53,177 nt of DNA from JAISGQ01 sp045536305 (GCA_045536305.1 JAZSNH010000017.1:1-53177); one strand, 5' to 3'; positions 24,430 to 33,473 are shown, counted from the stretch's first letter. Numbers and translations: made by a program. Notes: generated by a model from the sequence alone, not told the origin.

Positions 24430-25556
24430 TTTATCTTGACAACGCAGCTACAACATCTCCAAAGCCGGCAATAGTAGCAGAAAAGCTATATGATGCCGCA
24501 GTGCATTTTTCCGGAAACCCAGGACGAAGCGGACACAGCCTTTCATTAAAATGCGCCGATAAGCTTTATGAATGCAGAAAAAACATCTCGGACTTTTTTA
24601 ATTTTAAATTTCCTGAGCGATGTATATTCACCTATAACTGCACAACGGCAATAAACATGGCACTAAAGGGAATCCTGATGCCCGGCGATCATATCATAAT
24701 ATCAAACATCGAACACAATGCTGTCACCCGTCCGATCAATTCTCTCGTCTCTCGCGGTGTAACTGTCACAAAAGCTCAGGTTGTCAGCGGAGATATAAAT
24801 TCAACTATAAACAATTTCAGACAATCGATCAGAAAAAACACACGTATTATTTTCTGCACCCATGCCTCAAATGTCACAGGAGATGTACTCCCCGTTTATG
24901 AACTGTCCAAGCTTGCAAAAGAACACAATATATTATTCGGCATGGATGCTGCACAAAGTGCAGGAACACTTCCTGTTGATATGTCCGAACTAAATGCTGA
25001 TTTTGTCTGTATCCCATCACACAAGGGTCTGTACGGTGCAATGGGATGCGGCGCACTGCTGTTAAGTGACAAAGCAAAGCTTCGTGTTCTTGTGGAAGGC
25101 GGCACTGGCAGTAATTCCCTTTTTCCGATTCAGCCTGAGGAATATCCTGAAAGACTTGAAAGCGGCACAGTAAATCTTCCCGGCATTATCGCAATGAGTG
25201 CAGGAGTGGATTTCGTTCGAAGCCGTGGCATGAGTGAAATTTTTAATCATGAGCTTGATTTTTGCATGCAGCTTGAACATGAACTGCAAAAGCTAAAAAA
25301 TATAACCATACATTCATGCCGTGATAAATCACACCGCAGTGCACTTACCGTAATAACCTCAAAAAACACCGATAGTGAAACCCTTGCCTCAAAGCTTTCA
25401 GATGACGGATTTGCTGTTCGCGGCGGTCTGCATTGCGCTCCCGATGCTCATTTTGCAATGGGCACGATAAACGGAGGCGCTGTTCGTATTTCACCATCCT
25501 GCTTTACCTCTGCATCAATTATTCCTCTTCTTGTAAATTCCCTGAAAAAATGTTAA
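24426..25556 (+). CDS. Class V PLP enzyme, cysteine desulfurase/selenocysteine lyase-like
   Basis: A 376-residue PLP enzyme that, by family, takes sulfur or selenium from cysteine or selenocysteine. Motifs: YLDNAATTSPKP at the N-terminus, NCTTAINMALKG, ISNIEHNAVTRP, FGMDAAQSAGTLPVDM, and the PLP lysine in VCIPSHKGLYGAMGCG. The catalytic-loop Cys region is in GGLHCAPDAHFAMGT. It resembles the EF2568-type subfamily, which is often found with DUF3343/YedF-like carriers and not the IscS or SufS housekeeping forms. No selD, selA, iscU or suf genes are nearby. Start overlaps DUF3343. Confidence 0.85.
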   Translation: MIYLDNAATTSPKPAIVAEKLYDAAVHFSGNPGRSGHSLSLKCADKLYECRKNISDFFNFKFPERCIFTYNCTTAINMALKGILMPGDHIIISNIEHNAVTRPINSLVSRGVTVTKAQVVSGDINSTINNFRQSIRKNTRIIFCTHASNVTGDVLPVYELSKLAKEHNILFGMDAAQSAGTLPVDMSELNADFVCIPSHKGLYGAMGCGALLLSDKAKLRVLVEGGTGSNSLFPIQPEEYPERLESGTVNLPGIIAMSAGVDFVRSRGMSEIFNHELDFCMQLEHELQKLKNITIHSCRDKSHRSALTVITSKNTDSETLASKLSDDGFAVRGGLHCAPDAHFAMGTINGGAVRISPSCFTSASIIPLLVNSLKKC

Positions 25557-25581
25557 TATCACTCAGAAAGAGAGTGATCTG

Positions 25582-26148
25582 ATGAATCCGCTAAATACAT
25601 TAAGCCTTGCACATGACTTTATACGTGCAAATGTAAAAGAAGGAGATATCTGCATAGATGCTACGGCCGGGCGCGGACGTGATACAGCACTGCTGTGCAC
25701 ACTTACAGGCAAAAACGGGCATGTTATTGCATTTGATATTCAAGGCGAGGCAATTGAAAGCACGAGGAAGCATCTCGATGAGCTTGGATTATCCGACCGT
25801 GCCGAGCTTATACTCGACGGACACGAAAACATGGAAAAGTACGCCAAGGCCGGCACGGTTTCTTGCATAGTGTTCAATTTCGGAAGACTGCCCGGAGGCG
25901 ATCCTATGATCTTTTCAAAAAGCGACACAAGTGTAAAGGCTATAGATGCCGCCTTGCGTCTTTTAAAGCCTGAGGGCGTTTTATGCCTATGCATATATTA
26001 TGGTTCATTTAACGGTTATGATGAACGCGACGCACTGCTTGAACATCTAAAGGAGCTCGACGACAGAAAATACACCGTACTGCTTTCAGAATTTGTAAAC
26101 AGACGCGGCGAACCGCCTCTTTTAGCTTTTGTCTGGAACAGAGGATAA
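25582..26148 (+). CDS. mnmM: tRNA wobble-uridine methyltransferase MnmM (YtqB-like)
   Basis: A 188-residue SAM-dependent methyltransferase of the MraW_2/rRNA methylase-like family (PF06962). The SAM loop is in CIDATAGRGRDTALL, with FDIQGEAIESTRKHL next; VFNFGRLPGGD replaces the more usual NLGYLPGGD catalytic region. B. subtilis YtqB, of the same family, was reported to make mnm5s2U34 in tRNA and renamed MnmM; I assign by that family link. 25 bases after the desulfurase stop, with AGAGAGTG as ribosome site. The last 140 bases overlap the opposing flippase gene. Confidence 0.83.
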   Translation: MNPLNTLSLAHDFIRANVKEGDICIDATAGRGRDTALLCTLTGKNGHVIAFDIQGEAIESTRKHLDELGLSDRAELILDGHENMEKYAKAGTVSCIVFNFGRLPGGDPMIFSKSDTSVKAIDAALRLLKPEGVLCLCIYYGSFNGYDERDALLEHLKELDDRKYTVLLSEFVNRRGEPPLLAFVWNRG

Positions 26149-27601
26149 TAAATGCGTATATAAAGAAAAAAATAATACTGAAAATCACTGCACCTGCCTT
26201 ATCGGGAATTTCCGATAAGGCTTTTTTTAGCAGAATCACAGCTGTGCCTGCACCAAACGCCGCTGCTATTGAAAAAAACACTGTCTTTATATGGTTACCT
26301 GTACCCGATACCTTTCTAAGTCTGCAAAAGCACATTATTGGTGTAAACAAGTTGCTGATTATCATTGCTGCAAGTATTCCTGCAACTCCAAATCGGGGAA
26401 CGAGCAGAAAAATAAATATTATTCTGATTATTCCATCTGCTATATTATATTTAAGCAGACTTATCTGTTCTCCAAGTCCTCTCAGTATTGCAGTGCATAT
26501 TGTCTCACAATACATCAGCGGAATCAGAGGTGCAAGAATAGTCAGAATCATTTTTATTCCCTCTTCTTTATAAATTATCATTCCCCATTCTCCGGCAAAC
26601 AACACCATCACCGCACTGACAGGAACAGCGCAGCACACAGTCAGCTTTATTGCTTTTTCAACCGTTGCTTTTACATTTTTATTCTCACCGTTCGCTCTGT
26701 ATCTTACGACCTCCGGAATAAGCAGTGCGCCTGCCGAAGATAGTATCCCCGAAGGAAAGAACAGCAAGGGGATAACCATTGAATGAATCATGCCAAGCTG
26801 AGAAAGCGCCATTTCTCTGCTCATTCCGTATGAAATAAGACACGCAGGTATCAGTGAGCTTTCAGCCGAGCGCAATGTCGATGTCAGGTAATGAGATGCC
26901 GTTATCGGCAATGCATGATCAAGCACCCTCCTCCCGATATTTTCAGGTTTTTTTGCCTTAGCTTTTTTAGAAGCAATATAATACAGCATTATAAACATAC
27001 ACCCTGCAAACTCTGCAATAACATCTGAAAAAACTATGGCCATACAGCCATCTGATGCATTCTTCGCAAATTTCGGAACCAATATCAGGCAGCAGCAAAG
27101 CCTTATGATCTGCTCAAATATCTGAGACAGCGAAGGTATTATGCTCCTCCTTTTTGCTGTATACCATCCGCGAAGCATGGCCGATAGGCTCACAAACGGC
27201 AGAGCAAACGAAATTATGCACAGGCTGTTGATCGTTCTTATATCCTTAAGCCAATGCAGAGATATAGCTCTAGACATGCATGCCATTACAATACCTGAAG
27301 AAATCGAAAGAATTACACTGATAAACATACATTTTTGCAGTGCTCCTCTGCATGTTTCCTCATTTCCCTTTGCTATTTCCTGTGATGTGATCCTTGTAAC
27401 CGCAACAGACATTCCCGATACCGATATTCCCGATGCAAGTATGTAAACAGACATTACAAGACTATAAAGGCCAAGGCCTTCAGATTTAAGGCTTCTTGCA
27501 AGAAGAATATTAAGATATAAGCCTATAAACTTGTTTATCATCGAAGCAGAGGTCATAATCAGTGTATTCTTTGCAAAAAGTACTTTTCTTTCATGCTCCA
27601 T
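26009..27601 (-). CDS. Polysaccharide/lipid II flippase-like membrane protein (SpoVB/MurJ superfamily)
   Basis: A 530-residue MOP-superfamily flippase with about 14 predicted membrane helices, starting KNTLIMTSASMINKFIGLYL and including LYSLVMSVYILASGISVSG. Relatives are SpoVB, needed for spore cortex, and YtgP/MurJ lipid II flippases; length and sequence favour the SpoVB group, but the substrate is not certain. Start ATG 27601 has a GGGGTG site. Its last 47 codons run into the 3' end of mnmM on the other strand; this basic tail (LKAVRCIFCRRAPLD) looks like read-through into antisense sequence and not a family domain. It diverges from metY. Confidence 0.85.
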   Translation of the reverse strand: MEHERKVLFAKNTLIMTSASMINKFIGLYLNILLARSLKSEGLGLYSLVMSVYILASGISVSGMSVAVTRITSQEIAKGNEETCRGALQKCMFISVILSISSGIVMACMSRAISLHWLKDIRTINSLCIISFALPFVSLSAMLRGWYTAKRRSIIPSLSQIFEQIIRLCCCLILVPKFAKNASDGCMAIVFSDVIAEFAGCMFIMLYYIASKKAKAKKPENIGRRVLDHALPITASHYLTSTLRSAESSLIPACLISYGMSREMALSQLGMIHSMVIPLLFFPSGILSSAGALLIPEVVRYRANGENKNVKATVEKAIKLTVCCAVPVSAVMVLFAGEWGMIIYKEEGIKMILTILAPLIPLMYCETICTAILRGLGEQISLLKYNIADGIIRIIFIFLLVPRFGVAGILAAMIISNLFTPIMCFCRLRKVSGTGNHIKTVFFSIAAAFGAGTAVILLKKALSEIPDKAGAVIFSIIFFFIYAFIILCSRQKLKEAVRRVCLQILKAVRCIFCRRAPLDVQAVRRVHHNR

Positions 27602-27659
27602 GCTTTCACCCCAAGTTCACAAATAAATTTTACGCAGTTATAGACACGTATATTTTCCC

Positions 27660-27688
27660 TTGACTGAAAGGGACGCGCGTGATATAGT
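27660..27688 (+). promoter_or_regulatory. Sigma-A promoter of metY
   Basis: TTGACT (27660-27665), a 17-base spacer and TATAGT (27683-27688). The start should be near 27695, only about 35 bases before the ATG, so there is no room for a SAM riboswitch. Confidence 0.85.
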
Positions 27689-27728
27689 TGTTTTTAACGA
27701 ATATCAACTCAAGTCGGAGGGATATAGA

Positions 27729-29006
27729 ATGAACAAATATAAAATAGAAACAAATTGTGTACAGGCAGGCCATACACCCAAAAATGGCGAACCGAGAGTT
27801 CTTCCTATTTACCAGAGCACTACATTCAAATATGACAGCTCTGACGATATGGCCGCTCTTTTTGACCTTGAAGCCGATGGCTTTTTCTATACTCGTCTTG
27901 CAAACCCCACATGCGATGCTGTAGAAAAAAAGATCGCCGCTCTCGAAGGCGGTGTTGCCGCTATTCTCTGTGCTTCCGGACAGTCTGCCAGCATGTTTAC
28001 CCTTGTCAACATCTGTCATTCCGGTGACCACGTGATTTCTTCTTCCGAAGTTTACGGCGGAACCTTTAATCTATTCAACAAAACTCTTCGCGAGTTAGGT
28101 ATTGAGGTGGATTTTGTTTCTCCCGACGCAACCGCAGAAGAAATAAATGCTCTTTTCAGGGAAAACACGAAATGTGTATGGGGCGAAACCCTTTCCAATC
28201 CTTCCCTCTGTGTTCTTGATATAGAAAAATGGGCCGCTTGTGCTCACGCTCACAATGTACCCCTTGTAGTGGACAACACCTTCCCCACTCCCATCAACTG
28301 CAGACCTATAGAATGGGGTGCTGACATCGTAGTTCATTCCACCTCGAAGTATCTGGACGGACATGCTGTTGCTCTCGGCGGTGTTATCGTTGATTCAGGC
28401 AATTTTGACTGGACAAACGGCAAATTCCCCGCATTTACCGTTCCTGACGAATCCTATCACGGCCTCATTTATTCTGAGCATTTCGGCAAAGCCGCATTCG
28501 CTGCAAAATGCAGAGCCCATATTATGAGAGATATGGGTGCTATTATGGCTCCTATGAATGCTTTCCTTCTCAATCTCGGAACAGAAACTCTTCATCTGCG
28601 TATGCCGCGTCACTGCGAAAATGCTCTCAAGGTCGCAAAATGGCTCAATGAGCACGATATGGTCGCATGGGTATCTCATCCTTCTCTTGAGGGTGATAAA
28701 TACTATGATCTTGCAAGCAAATACATGCCTGATGGCACTTGCGGCGTAGTTACCTTCGGTATAAAGGGCGGCAGAGAAGCTGCAACTGTATTTATGGATG
28801 CATTGAACCTTTGTGCTATTGTAACCCACGTAGCAGATGCAAGAACTTGCATTCTCCACCCTGCAAGCACTACACACCGTCAGCTTACAGATGCTGAGCT
28901 TGTAGCTTGCGGCGTTTCTCCCGATCTTCTCAGACTTTCCGTCGGAATAGAAAATGTTGAGGATATCATAAACGATCTCTCTCAGGCATTTGACTCTGTA
29001 AAGTAA
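27729..29006 (+). CDS. metY: O-acetylhomoserine sulfhydrylase / Cys-Met metabolism PLP enzyme
   Basis: PLP enzyme that makes homocysteine from O-acetylhomoserine and sulfide (methionine synthesis by direct sulfhydrylation). Motifs: ETNCVQAGHTPKNGEPRVLP, PIYQSTTFKYDSS, YTRLANPTCDAVEKKIAALE, SGQSASMFTLVN, VVDNTFPTPINCRPIEWGAD and the PLP lysine in VVHSTSKYLDGHAVALGG. 425 residues is typical of MetY. The sequence alone does not rule out methionine gamma-lyase. I use ATG 27729 (CGGAGGG site), not 27660, which is the -35 box. Monocistronic, with its own promoter and terminator. Confidence 0.9.
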   Translation: MNKYKIETNCVQAGHTPKNGEPRVLPIYQSTTFKYDSSDDMAALFDLEADGFFYTRLANPTCDAVEKKIAALEGGVAAILCASGQSASMFTLVNICHSGDHVISSSEVYGGTFNLFNKTLRELGIEVDFVSPDATAEEINALFRENTKCVWGETLSNPSLCVLDIEKWAACAHAHNVPLVVDNTFPTPINCRPIEWGADIVVHSTSKYLDGHAVALGGVIVDSGNFDWTNGKFPAFTVPDESYHGLIYSEHFGKAAFAAKCRAHIMRDMGAIMAPMNAFLLNLGTETLHLRMPRHCENALKVAKWLNEHDMVAWVSHPSLEGDKYYDLASKYMPDGTCGVVTFGIKGGREAATVFMDALNLCAIVTHVADARTCILHPASTTHRQLTDAELVACGVSPDLLRLSVGIENVEDIINDLSQAFDSVK

Positions 29007-29015
29007 TTAAATAAG

Positions 29016-29055
29016 AAAAAAAAAAAAGAGGTGATTTCACCTCTTTTTTTGTTTT
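29016..29055. terminator. Bidirectional terminator between metY and the HAD gene
   Basis: AAAAAAAGAGGTGA (29021-29034) pairs with TCACCTCTTTTTTT (29037-29050), with A and T runs on both sides. It serves the converging metY and HAD transcripts. Confidence 0.88.
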
Positions 29056-29067
29056 CTTATTTACCCG

Positions 29068-29706
29068 TTAAATCACGTAATCAATAATATCCTTAATATC
29101 AGAGACAAGCTTTACTCCCTTATCTTGCAGAAGCTTTTTGCTCTGATGTCCATTTGGAATCACCAAATAATCAGCGCCTATCCCCTCTGCAGTATCTCTG
29201 TCGTGTGTCATATCTCCGACAAACAGTGTTCTGCAAGGCTCTATTCCTTTACTTTCAATATAGCGTCTTGCGCGTTCTGTTTTGCTTCCGATCAAAAGAT
29301 CATCAGCGCCAAGCATTTCATCGAAATAACCATCCACCCCAAAGAAAGCCGCATCTCTGCGCACCTTATCCTTGTGGCTTGAGGAAACAATCGCCTGAGT
29401 CACACCAATCTTTTTCAATGCACCAAGCACCTCTTTTGCACCATCGTGCAGAGAGGCATTTTTTACTCTGATGTCATAATATTTTGAAAACATAAAAACA
29501 AGCTTTTCAAACGGAGCCTTATCGGGATAAAAGAGATAGTCGTAATATTTATCCATTCCATCACGCATAAAATGGTAGTATTGCCGCATTTCAATTTTCG
29601 GTCTGCCTAAGTCACAAAGAATATCATTAACACATGCACATGCAACAGACGCATCATTTATAAGTGTTCCGTTCCAGTCCCACAGGACACAATCAAACCT
29701 TCTCAT
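29068..29706 (-). CDS. HAD family phosphatase (phosphoglycolate phosphatase-like)
   Basis: A 212-residue haloacid-dehalogenase phosphatase. Motif I is CVLWDWNGTLIND (nucleophile Asp), motif II is QAIVSSSHKDKVRRDA (Ser), motif III region is Lys before RARRY, and motif IV is TLFVGDMTHDRDTAEGIGAD. The helical cap lies between residues 20 and 85. Substrate unknown; the DWNGT form of motif I is common in Clostridial phosphoglycolate-like members. It overlaps the start of the upstream PHP gene end by 4 bases, so the two are co-translated. Confidence 0.85.
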   Translation of the reverse strand: MRRFDCVLWDWNGTLINDASVACACVNDILCDLGRPKIEMRQYYHFMRDGMDKYYDYLFYPDKAPFEKLVFMFSKYYDIRVKNASLHDGAKEVLGALKKIGVTQAIVSSSHKDKVRRDAAFFGVDGYFDEMLGADDLLIGSKTERARRYIESKGIEPCRTLFVGDMTHDRDTAEGIGADYLVIPNGHQSKKLLQDKGVKLVSDIKDIIDYVI

Positions 29707-30491
29707 AGCATTTCCCCTGTAAATTCAACAGGTATTATTCCATGCTCTGCCGCAAATTTTTCCGACTCAACAAAAAAGCTGTCACACAAAAACTCGGGAG
29801 AATGCGCATCCGAACCAATTATAACTTTTGCCCCGACCTCAGCAACCTTATCCCAGAATCTCCAGTATGGGTACAGATATCTCTCAACACCGTCCCAATT
29901 GAACACTCCTCTTCTCATACCGTTCGCGTTTATTTCGAGCGGTATTCCCGTTTCAAGCGAAGCTTTTGCTATAATCCGAGCCGCTTCATCAGCTTCTTTG
30001 CAATGATATTTCATTGTATAAACATACAGATCGGGATGTGCAACAAAGGAATAGAGACCTGTTTCCATTGCCTCAACAATAGCTTTTGCATAGGGAATAA
30101 ACTCATCTTTATCCTTAAGGAAAAAGGAATCATGTCTTTCTCCCCTGTCGTCAAGAAAAGAATGCGGTCCCAATGCAAAATAATCAACATCGTCACGCGC
30201 TTTTACTTCCTTGAGAAACGGCAGATCGTTACGCATATACTCATATTCAAAACCTGAATACACCTTAATTTTACCGCTGTATTTTTTCTTAAGCTCTGTC
30301 AATGTGTTCAGATAATCGTCTATATCTTCCCAAAGCATCCTGTAACCGATCGTATTTGTCGGTTCCGGGCCGTGATCAGATATTCCAAGCTCTGAAAAGC
30401 CACATTTTATGGCTTCTGCAATATAATCCTCCTCACTGCCGTCAGCATGAAGGCAGCGATACGTATGTGTATGAAAATTGGTTTTTATCAT
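29703..30491 (-). CDS. PHP-domain phosphatase (histidinol-phosphatase-like)
   Basis: A 262-residue PHP-family metal phosphoesterase. Metal-ligand motifs: NFHTHTYRCLHADGSEEDYI, LGISDHGPEP, SGFEYEYMRND, FVAHPDLYVY and IIGSDAHSPEF. It resembles HisK-type histidinol phosphatases, but no other his genes are nearby, so it could serve another sugar or amino phosphate. It overlaps ecfT by one base and the HAD gene by 4; two phosphatases and the ECF genes thus appear to be one operon. Confidence 0.85.
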   Translation of the reverse strand: MIKTNFHTHTYRCLHADGSEEDYIAEAIKCGFSELGISDHGPEPTNTIGYRMLWEDIDDYLNTLTELKKKYSGKIKVYSGFEYEYMRNDLPFLKEVKARDDVDYFALGPHSFLDDRGERHDSFFLKDKDEFIPYAKAIVEAMETGLYSFVAHPDLYVYTMKYHCKEADEAARIIAKASLETGIPLEINANGMRRGVFNWDGVERYLYPYWRFWDKVAEVGAKVIIGSDAHSPEFLCDSFFVESEKFAAEHGIIPVEFTGEML

Positions 30492-31333
30492 CAGATCACC
30501 TTAATTCCGTAAAAATCATACGACCATCCAAAAATATTTATATTTATTAAAATTATCAATGCGATCAGAAGCAAGCCTCCGATAAGCATTATAAGATCAT
30601 AAATGCCGAATTTCGGAACATTTAGCTTTGTTCTGTTTCCGTCGCCTGTATAGCATCTGCATTCCATTGCCGTTGCCAAATCAAACGCACGTCTGTAGGA
30701 GGATACAAAGAGAGGAATCAGGATTGGAACAAGAGCCTTTGCTTTTTTTATCAGACCTCCGCTGTCAAGATCAGCGCCTCTTGCTTTCTGCGCGCTCATT
30801 ATCTTTTCTGTTTCCTCAAGAAGTGTAGGAACAAATCTGAGTGCAATGGTCATCATCATGGAAAGCTCATGGACCTTTACTCTAAAGATTTTCAAAGGCG
30901 AAAGTATCCATTCTATAGCACCTGTCAATGATGTCGGCGAGGTGGTAAACGAAAGAACACTGCTGCATACAATAAGTGATATCAGACGCAGGGCAATAAT
31001 AATGCACTGCTTTATACCCTCGGGATAAACCTCAATTTTCCACCACGAAAATATCGGTTCTCCCTCTCCCTTAACATAGAAAATATTCAATATCGCAGAA
31101 ATCAAAATGATGATCCATATCGCCTTAAGACTTTTGAAATACAGCTTGAAAGGCACTCTTGTCAGCAAAACAGAGATCACGGTCATAAAAATCATAACCC
31201 CGACTGAAATTAAATTTTCTGCGACAAAAATAAGTATTATCATCACAATAAGCCAAAGCAGCTTTGTCCTTGCATCAAGCTTGTGAAAAAATGAATTTCC
31301 CGGAAAAAACTGACCTAATGTAATGTCACCCAT
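30491..31333 (-). CDS. ecfT: Energy-coupling factor transporter transmembrane protein
   Basis: Membrane scaffold of an ECF vitamin transporter; it links the ATPases to interchangeable substrate-binding S subunits. Five or six helices; the two coupling motifs are AQKARGADLDSGG and AMECRCYTGDGNRT. FFHKLDARTKLLWL is the typical N-terminus. I take ATG 31333 (AAAGGAGG, 11-base spacing) over TTG 31357. The gene overlaps ecfA2 by 8 bases. Co-transcription with ecfA2, the ATP-grasp gene, and PHP/HAD phosphatases is likely. Confidence 0.92.
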   Translation of the reverse strand: MGDITLGQFFPGNSFFHKLDARTKLLWLIVMIILIFVAENLISVGVMIFMTVISVLLTRVPFKLYFKSLKAIWIIILISAILNIFYVKGEGEPIFSWWKIEVYPEGIKQCIIIALRLISLIVCSSVLSFTTSPTSLTGAIEWILSPLKIFRVKVHELSMMMTIALRFVPTLLEETEKIMSAQKARGADLDSGGLIKKAKALVPILIPLFVSSYRRAFDLATAMECRCYTGDGNRTKLNVPKFGIYDLIMLIGGLLLIALIILININIFGWSYDFYGIKVI

Positions 31334-32195
31334 TGATGCATGCGCCTCCTTTCCCAAGAAGACGCAAAACTTCTTTTATGCCGTCATCAACGTTAAAAAC
31401 GGAGCCGTCGGTATAAAAGCCAAATTTGTTCAATTCAGCAAAAATCTGCGTTATCTGCGGAATTTTAAGACCCATTTCGGAAAGCTTGTCTGAATATGAA
31501 AAAATCTCCTTAACCGAACCCTGCATTTCAAGCTTACCGTCATTAAGAACTATTACCCTTTCAGCTCTTGCAGCAACATCCTCCATGGAATGTGATACAA
31601 GTATTATCGTAGCACCCGTTTGCCTTCTGTACTCATCGACCAGATCAAGAATGATCTCTCTGCCTCGCGGATCCAAGCCCGCAGTAGGCTCGTCAAGAAT
31701 AAGTACCTTTGGCGCCATTGCCATGACTCCCGCAATAGCTGCACGTCGTTTTTCCCCTCCAGACAGATCAAACGGCGATTTATCCAAAAGCGAAGTAATA
31801 CCTACAAGCTTTGCGGTATCTTCTACGATAGCCTTTATTTCATTGTCGTTATAGCCCTGATTGGTCGGACCATACGCAATATCTTCTCTCACTGTTTCCG
31901 CAAAAAGCTGATATTCTGGAAATTGAAAAACCATGCCGACCTTAAATCTTACCTTTTTTATTTCCTTTGGTTTCGACCATATATCGCGTCCATCAAGCAG
32001 GACTTTGCCTGAGCTTGGTTTCAGCAATCCATTAAGCATCTGCACCAAGGTTGACTTGCCCGAGCCTGTATGTCCGATAATAGCCACGTACTCCCCTTGC
32101 TCGAATTTAATTGAACAATTCTTCAGCGCAGTGCGTTCAAATGGCGTACCGATACCATAGGTAAGCGTTAAATTCTTAGTTTCTATTACTGACAT
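31326..32195 (-). CDS. ecfA2: Energy-coupling factor transporter ATPase EcfA2
   Basis: A 289-residue ABC ATPase of the ECF module. Walker A is AIIGHTGSGKSTLVQML, Q-loop VGMVFQFPEYQLF, signature LSGGEKRRAAIAG, Walker B VLILDEPTAGLDP and H-switch LVSHSMEDV. The ETVREDIAYGPTNQG segment is typical of EcfA2 (A'). In most Firmicutes ecfA1 lies just before it; here an ATP-grasp gene does (3-base gap). The partner ecfA1 must be elsewhere, or EcfA2 acts alone. Confidence 0.92.
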   Translation of the reverse strand: MSVIETKNLTLTYGIGTPFERTALKNCSIKFEQGEYVAIIGHTGSGKSTLVQMLNGLLKPSSGKVLLDGRDIWSKPKEIKKVRFKVGMVFQFPEYQLFAETVREDIAYGPTNQGYNDNEIKAIVEDTAKLVGITSLLDKSPFDLSGGEKRRAAIAGVMAMAPKVLILDEPTAGLDPRGREIILDLVDEYRRQTGATIILVSHSMEDVAARAERVIVLNDGKLEMQGSVKEIFSYSDKLSEMGLKIPQITQIFAELNKFGFYTDGSVFNVDDGIKEVLRLLGKGGACING

Positions 32196-32198
32196 TTT

Positions 32199-33473
32199 TT
32201 ATCCCTTATCTGTAACCTTCATTGCTTTTTTAAGTGCGGCATCATTCTTTTTTACCGCCTTGCTTATCTCTGTCTTTTGCAAAATTTTAGGTGAAGCAAA
32301 ATCTTCCTGAATATATCTTATATAGCTTTTTGCCTCTGCCTTTGACACGCATTTAAAAATATAAATGTAATCACCTGTGACCTCACTGCCTGCACCCGTT
32401 GTGCGAACATGTGTCTGCAGCTTTGCACCAAGTCTTCTGAGTATTTTTTCATGAGAATTCTTATATGAACGATCAAAGCGGCGTGCGGCACAGCCTACAG
32501 CACCGTTTATCTCCATATCGCCTTCTGTCGGTTCTCCGAGCTTAAGCCTTGCCCATACATCATATACATTTTTACCGACCGCACTGCACATTGCATCTGT
32601 TATATACTCTGCCGGAGGATTGAATTCTGCGCTTACGAGAACACATTCACCCTTTTTTCCGAGTCCCTCAACAGAGGAAGCAAGTCGTACAAAATTAAAA
32701 TGGAAAAATCCGCTTCCAAGCTCAAACGCTTCGAGCAGCAAGCTGTTTGCTTTATAAAGCTTTTCATCGTTTTTCATTGACCAGAATGCAAGCAGCCCGT
32801 TTTCGCTTGCAACTTTTTCGGGCGGTTCAACAAACTCCGAGAACAAACAAATAACAGCTTTATTCTCTGAATTTGCAACACCGTCACAACTGATATATTC
32901 CCCCTCAGGAACAGAACAAAGCATATAGTCATTCTTCGGTTTATCCTTAAGGAACAGTTCAAGCTGTGTGACGCCTGATAAATACATACCCGGCTGTTTT
33001 TTATTGTTTATTGGACGAGCATAAACAGGATAACCATACCTTGCCGCAAAACGCTTTGCTCCCACCATCGAAGTAAAAACCTCATGCGGAACAACAGGTA
33101 CACCTGCACCGACTGCACATTTAAATGATTTATCAAGCTCAAGGAAAATCCTGATTTTTTCTTTGTTCAATCCCTTGATCTGAAAGTCGAATCTAAGCTC
33201 AGCCTCTAAATCACGCCAATAAGGATTTAAAGATTCAACACAGTCAATTCTTCCGTACTTATGAATAAAATATGCACATGCGCGGTATACAGAATCATAA
33301 TCATGCAGATCGCCGACTCTGTAATATTCGGTCATACTGCCTCTGAGCACTGCGGAAAATGTCTCGTCTCCGGCATCGCCGATACAAAGTACATTTACAC
33401 CAATATTTCTCAGTGCAGATACGTATTTCCAATGACCCGAAGGATAATTCGGAGAAATAAATATAAAATTCAT
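32199..33473 (-). CDS. ATP-grasp domain protein, carbamoyl-phosphate synthase-like
   Basis: A 424-residue cytosolic ATP-grasp enzyme; such proteins join a carboxylate to an amine or other nucleophile. The N-terminus has a Rossmann-like start (NFIFISPNYPSGHWKYV), then the pre-ATP-grasp and ATP-binding domains (ARYGYPVYARPINNKKQPGM; SVPEGEYISCDGVA), and metal ligands in CVLVSAEFNPPAEYITDAMC. Sequence NNKK and its spacing are somewhat degenerate for the glycine-rich loop. The substrate is unknown. It has a good ribosome site (AAGGAGG) and heads the ecfA2-ecfT transcript from its own promoter. Confidence 0.8.
   Translation of the reverse strand: MNFIFISPNYPSGHWKYVSALRNIGVNVLCIGDAGDETFSAVLRGSMTEYYRVGDLHDYDSVYRACAYFIHKYGRIDCVESLNPYWRDLEAELRFDFQIKGLNKEKIRIFLELDKSFKCAVGAGVPVVPHEVFTSMVGAKRFAARYGYPVYARPINNKKQPGMYLSGVTQLELFLKDKPKNDYMLCSVPEGEYISCDGVANSENKAVICLFSEFVEPPEKVASENGLLAFWSMKNDEKLYKANSLLLEAFELGSGFFHFNFVRLASSVEGLGKKGECVLVSAEFNPPAEYITDAMCSAVGKNVYDVWARLKLGEPTEGDMEINGAVGCAARRFDRSYKNSHEKILRRLGAKLQTHVRTTGAGSEVTGDYIYIFKCVSKAEAKSYIRYIQEDFASPKILQKTEISKAVKKNDAALKKAMKVTDKG

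Noticed and set aside
27601..27728. SAM or other riboswitch before metY
   Set aside because: The promoter at 27660-27688 leaves a leader of only about 35 bases, too short for any known SAM riboswitch.
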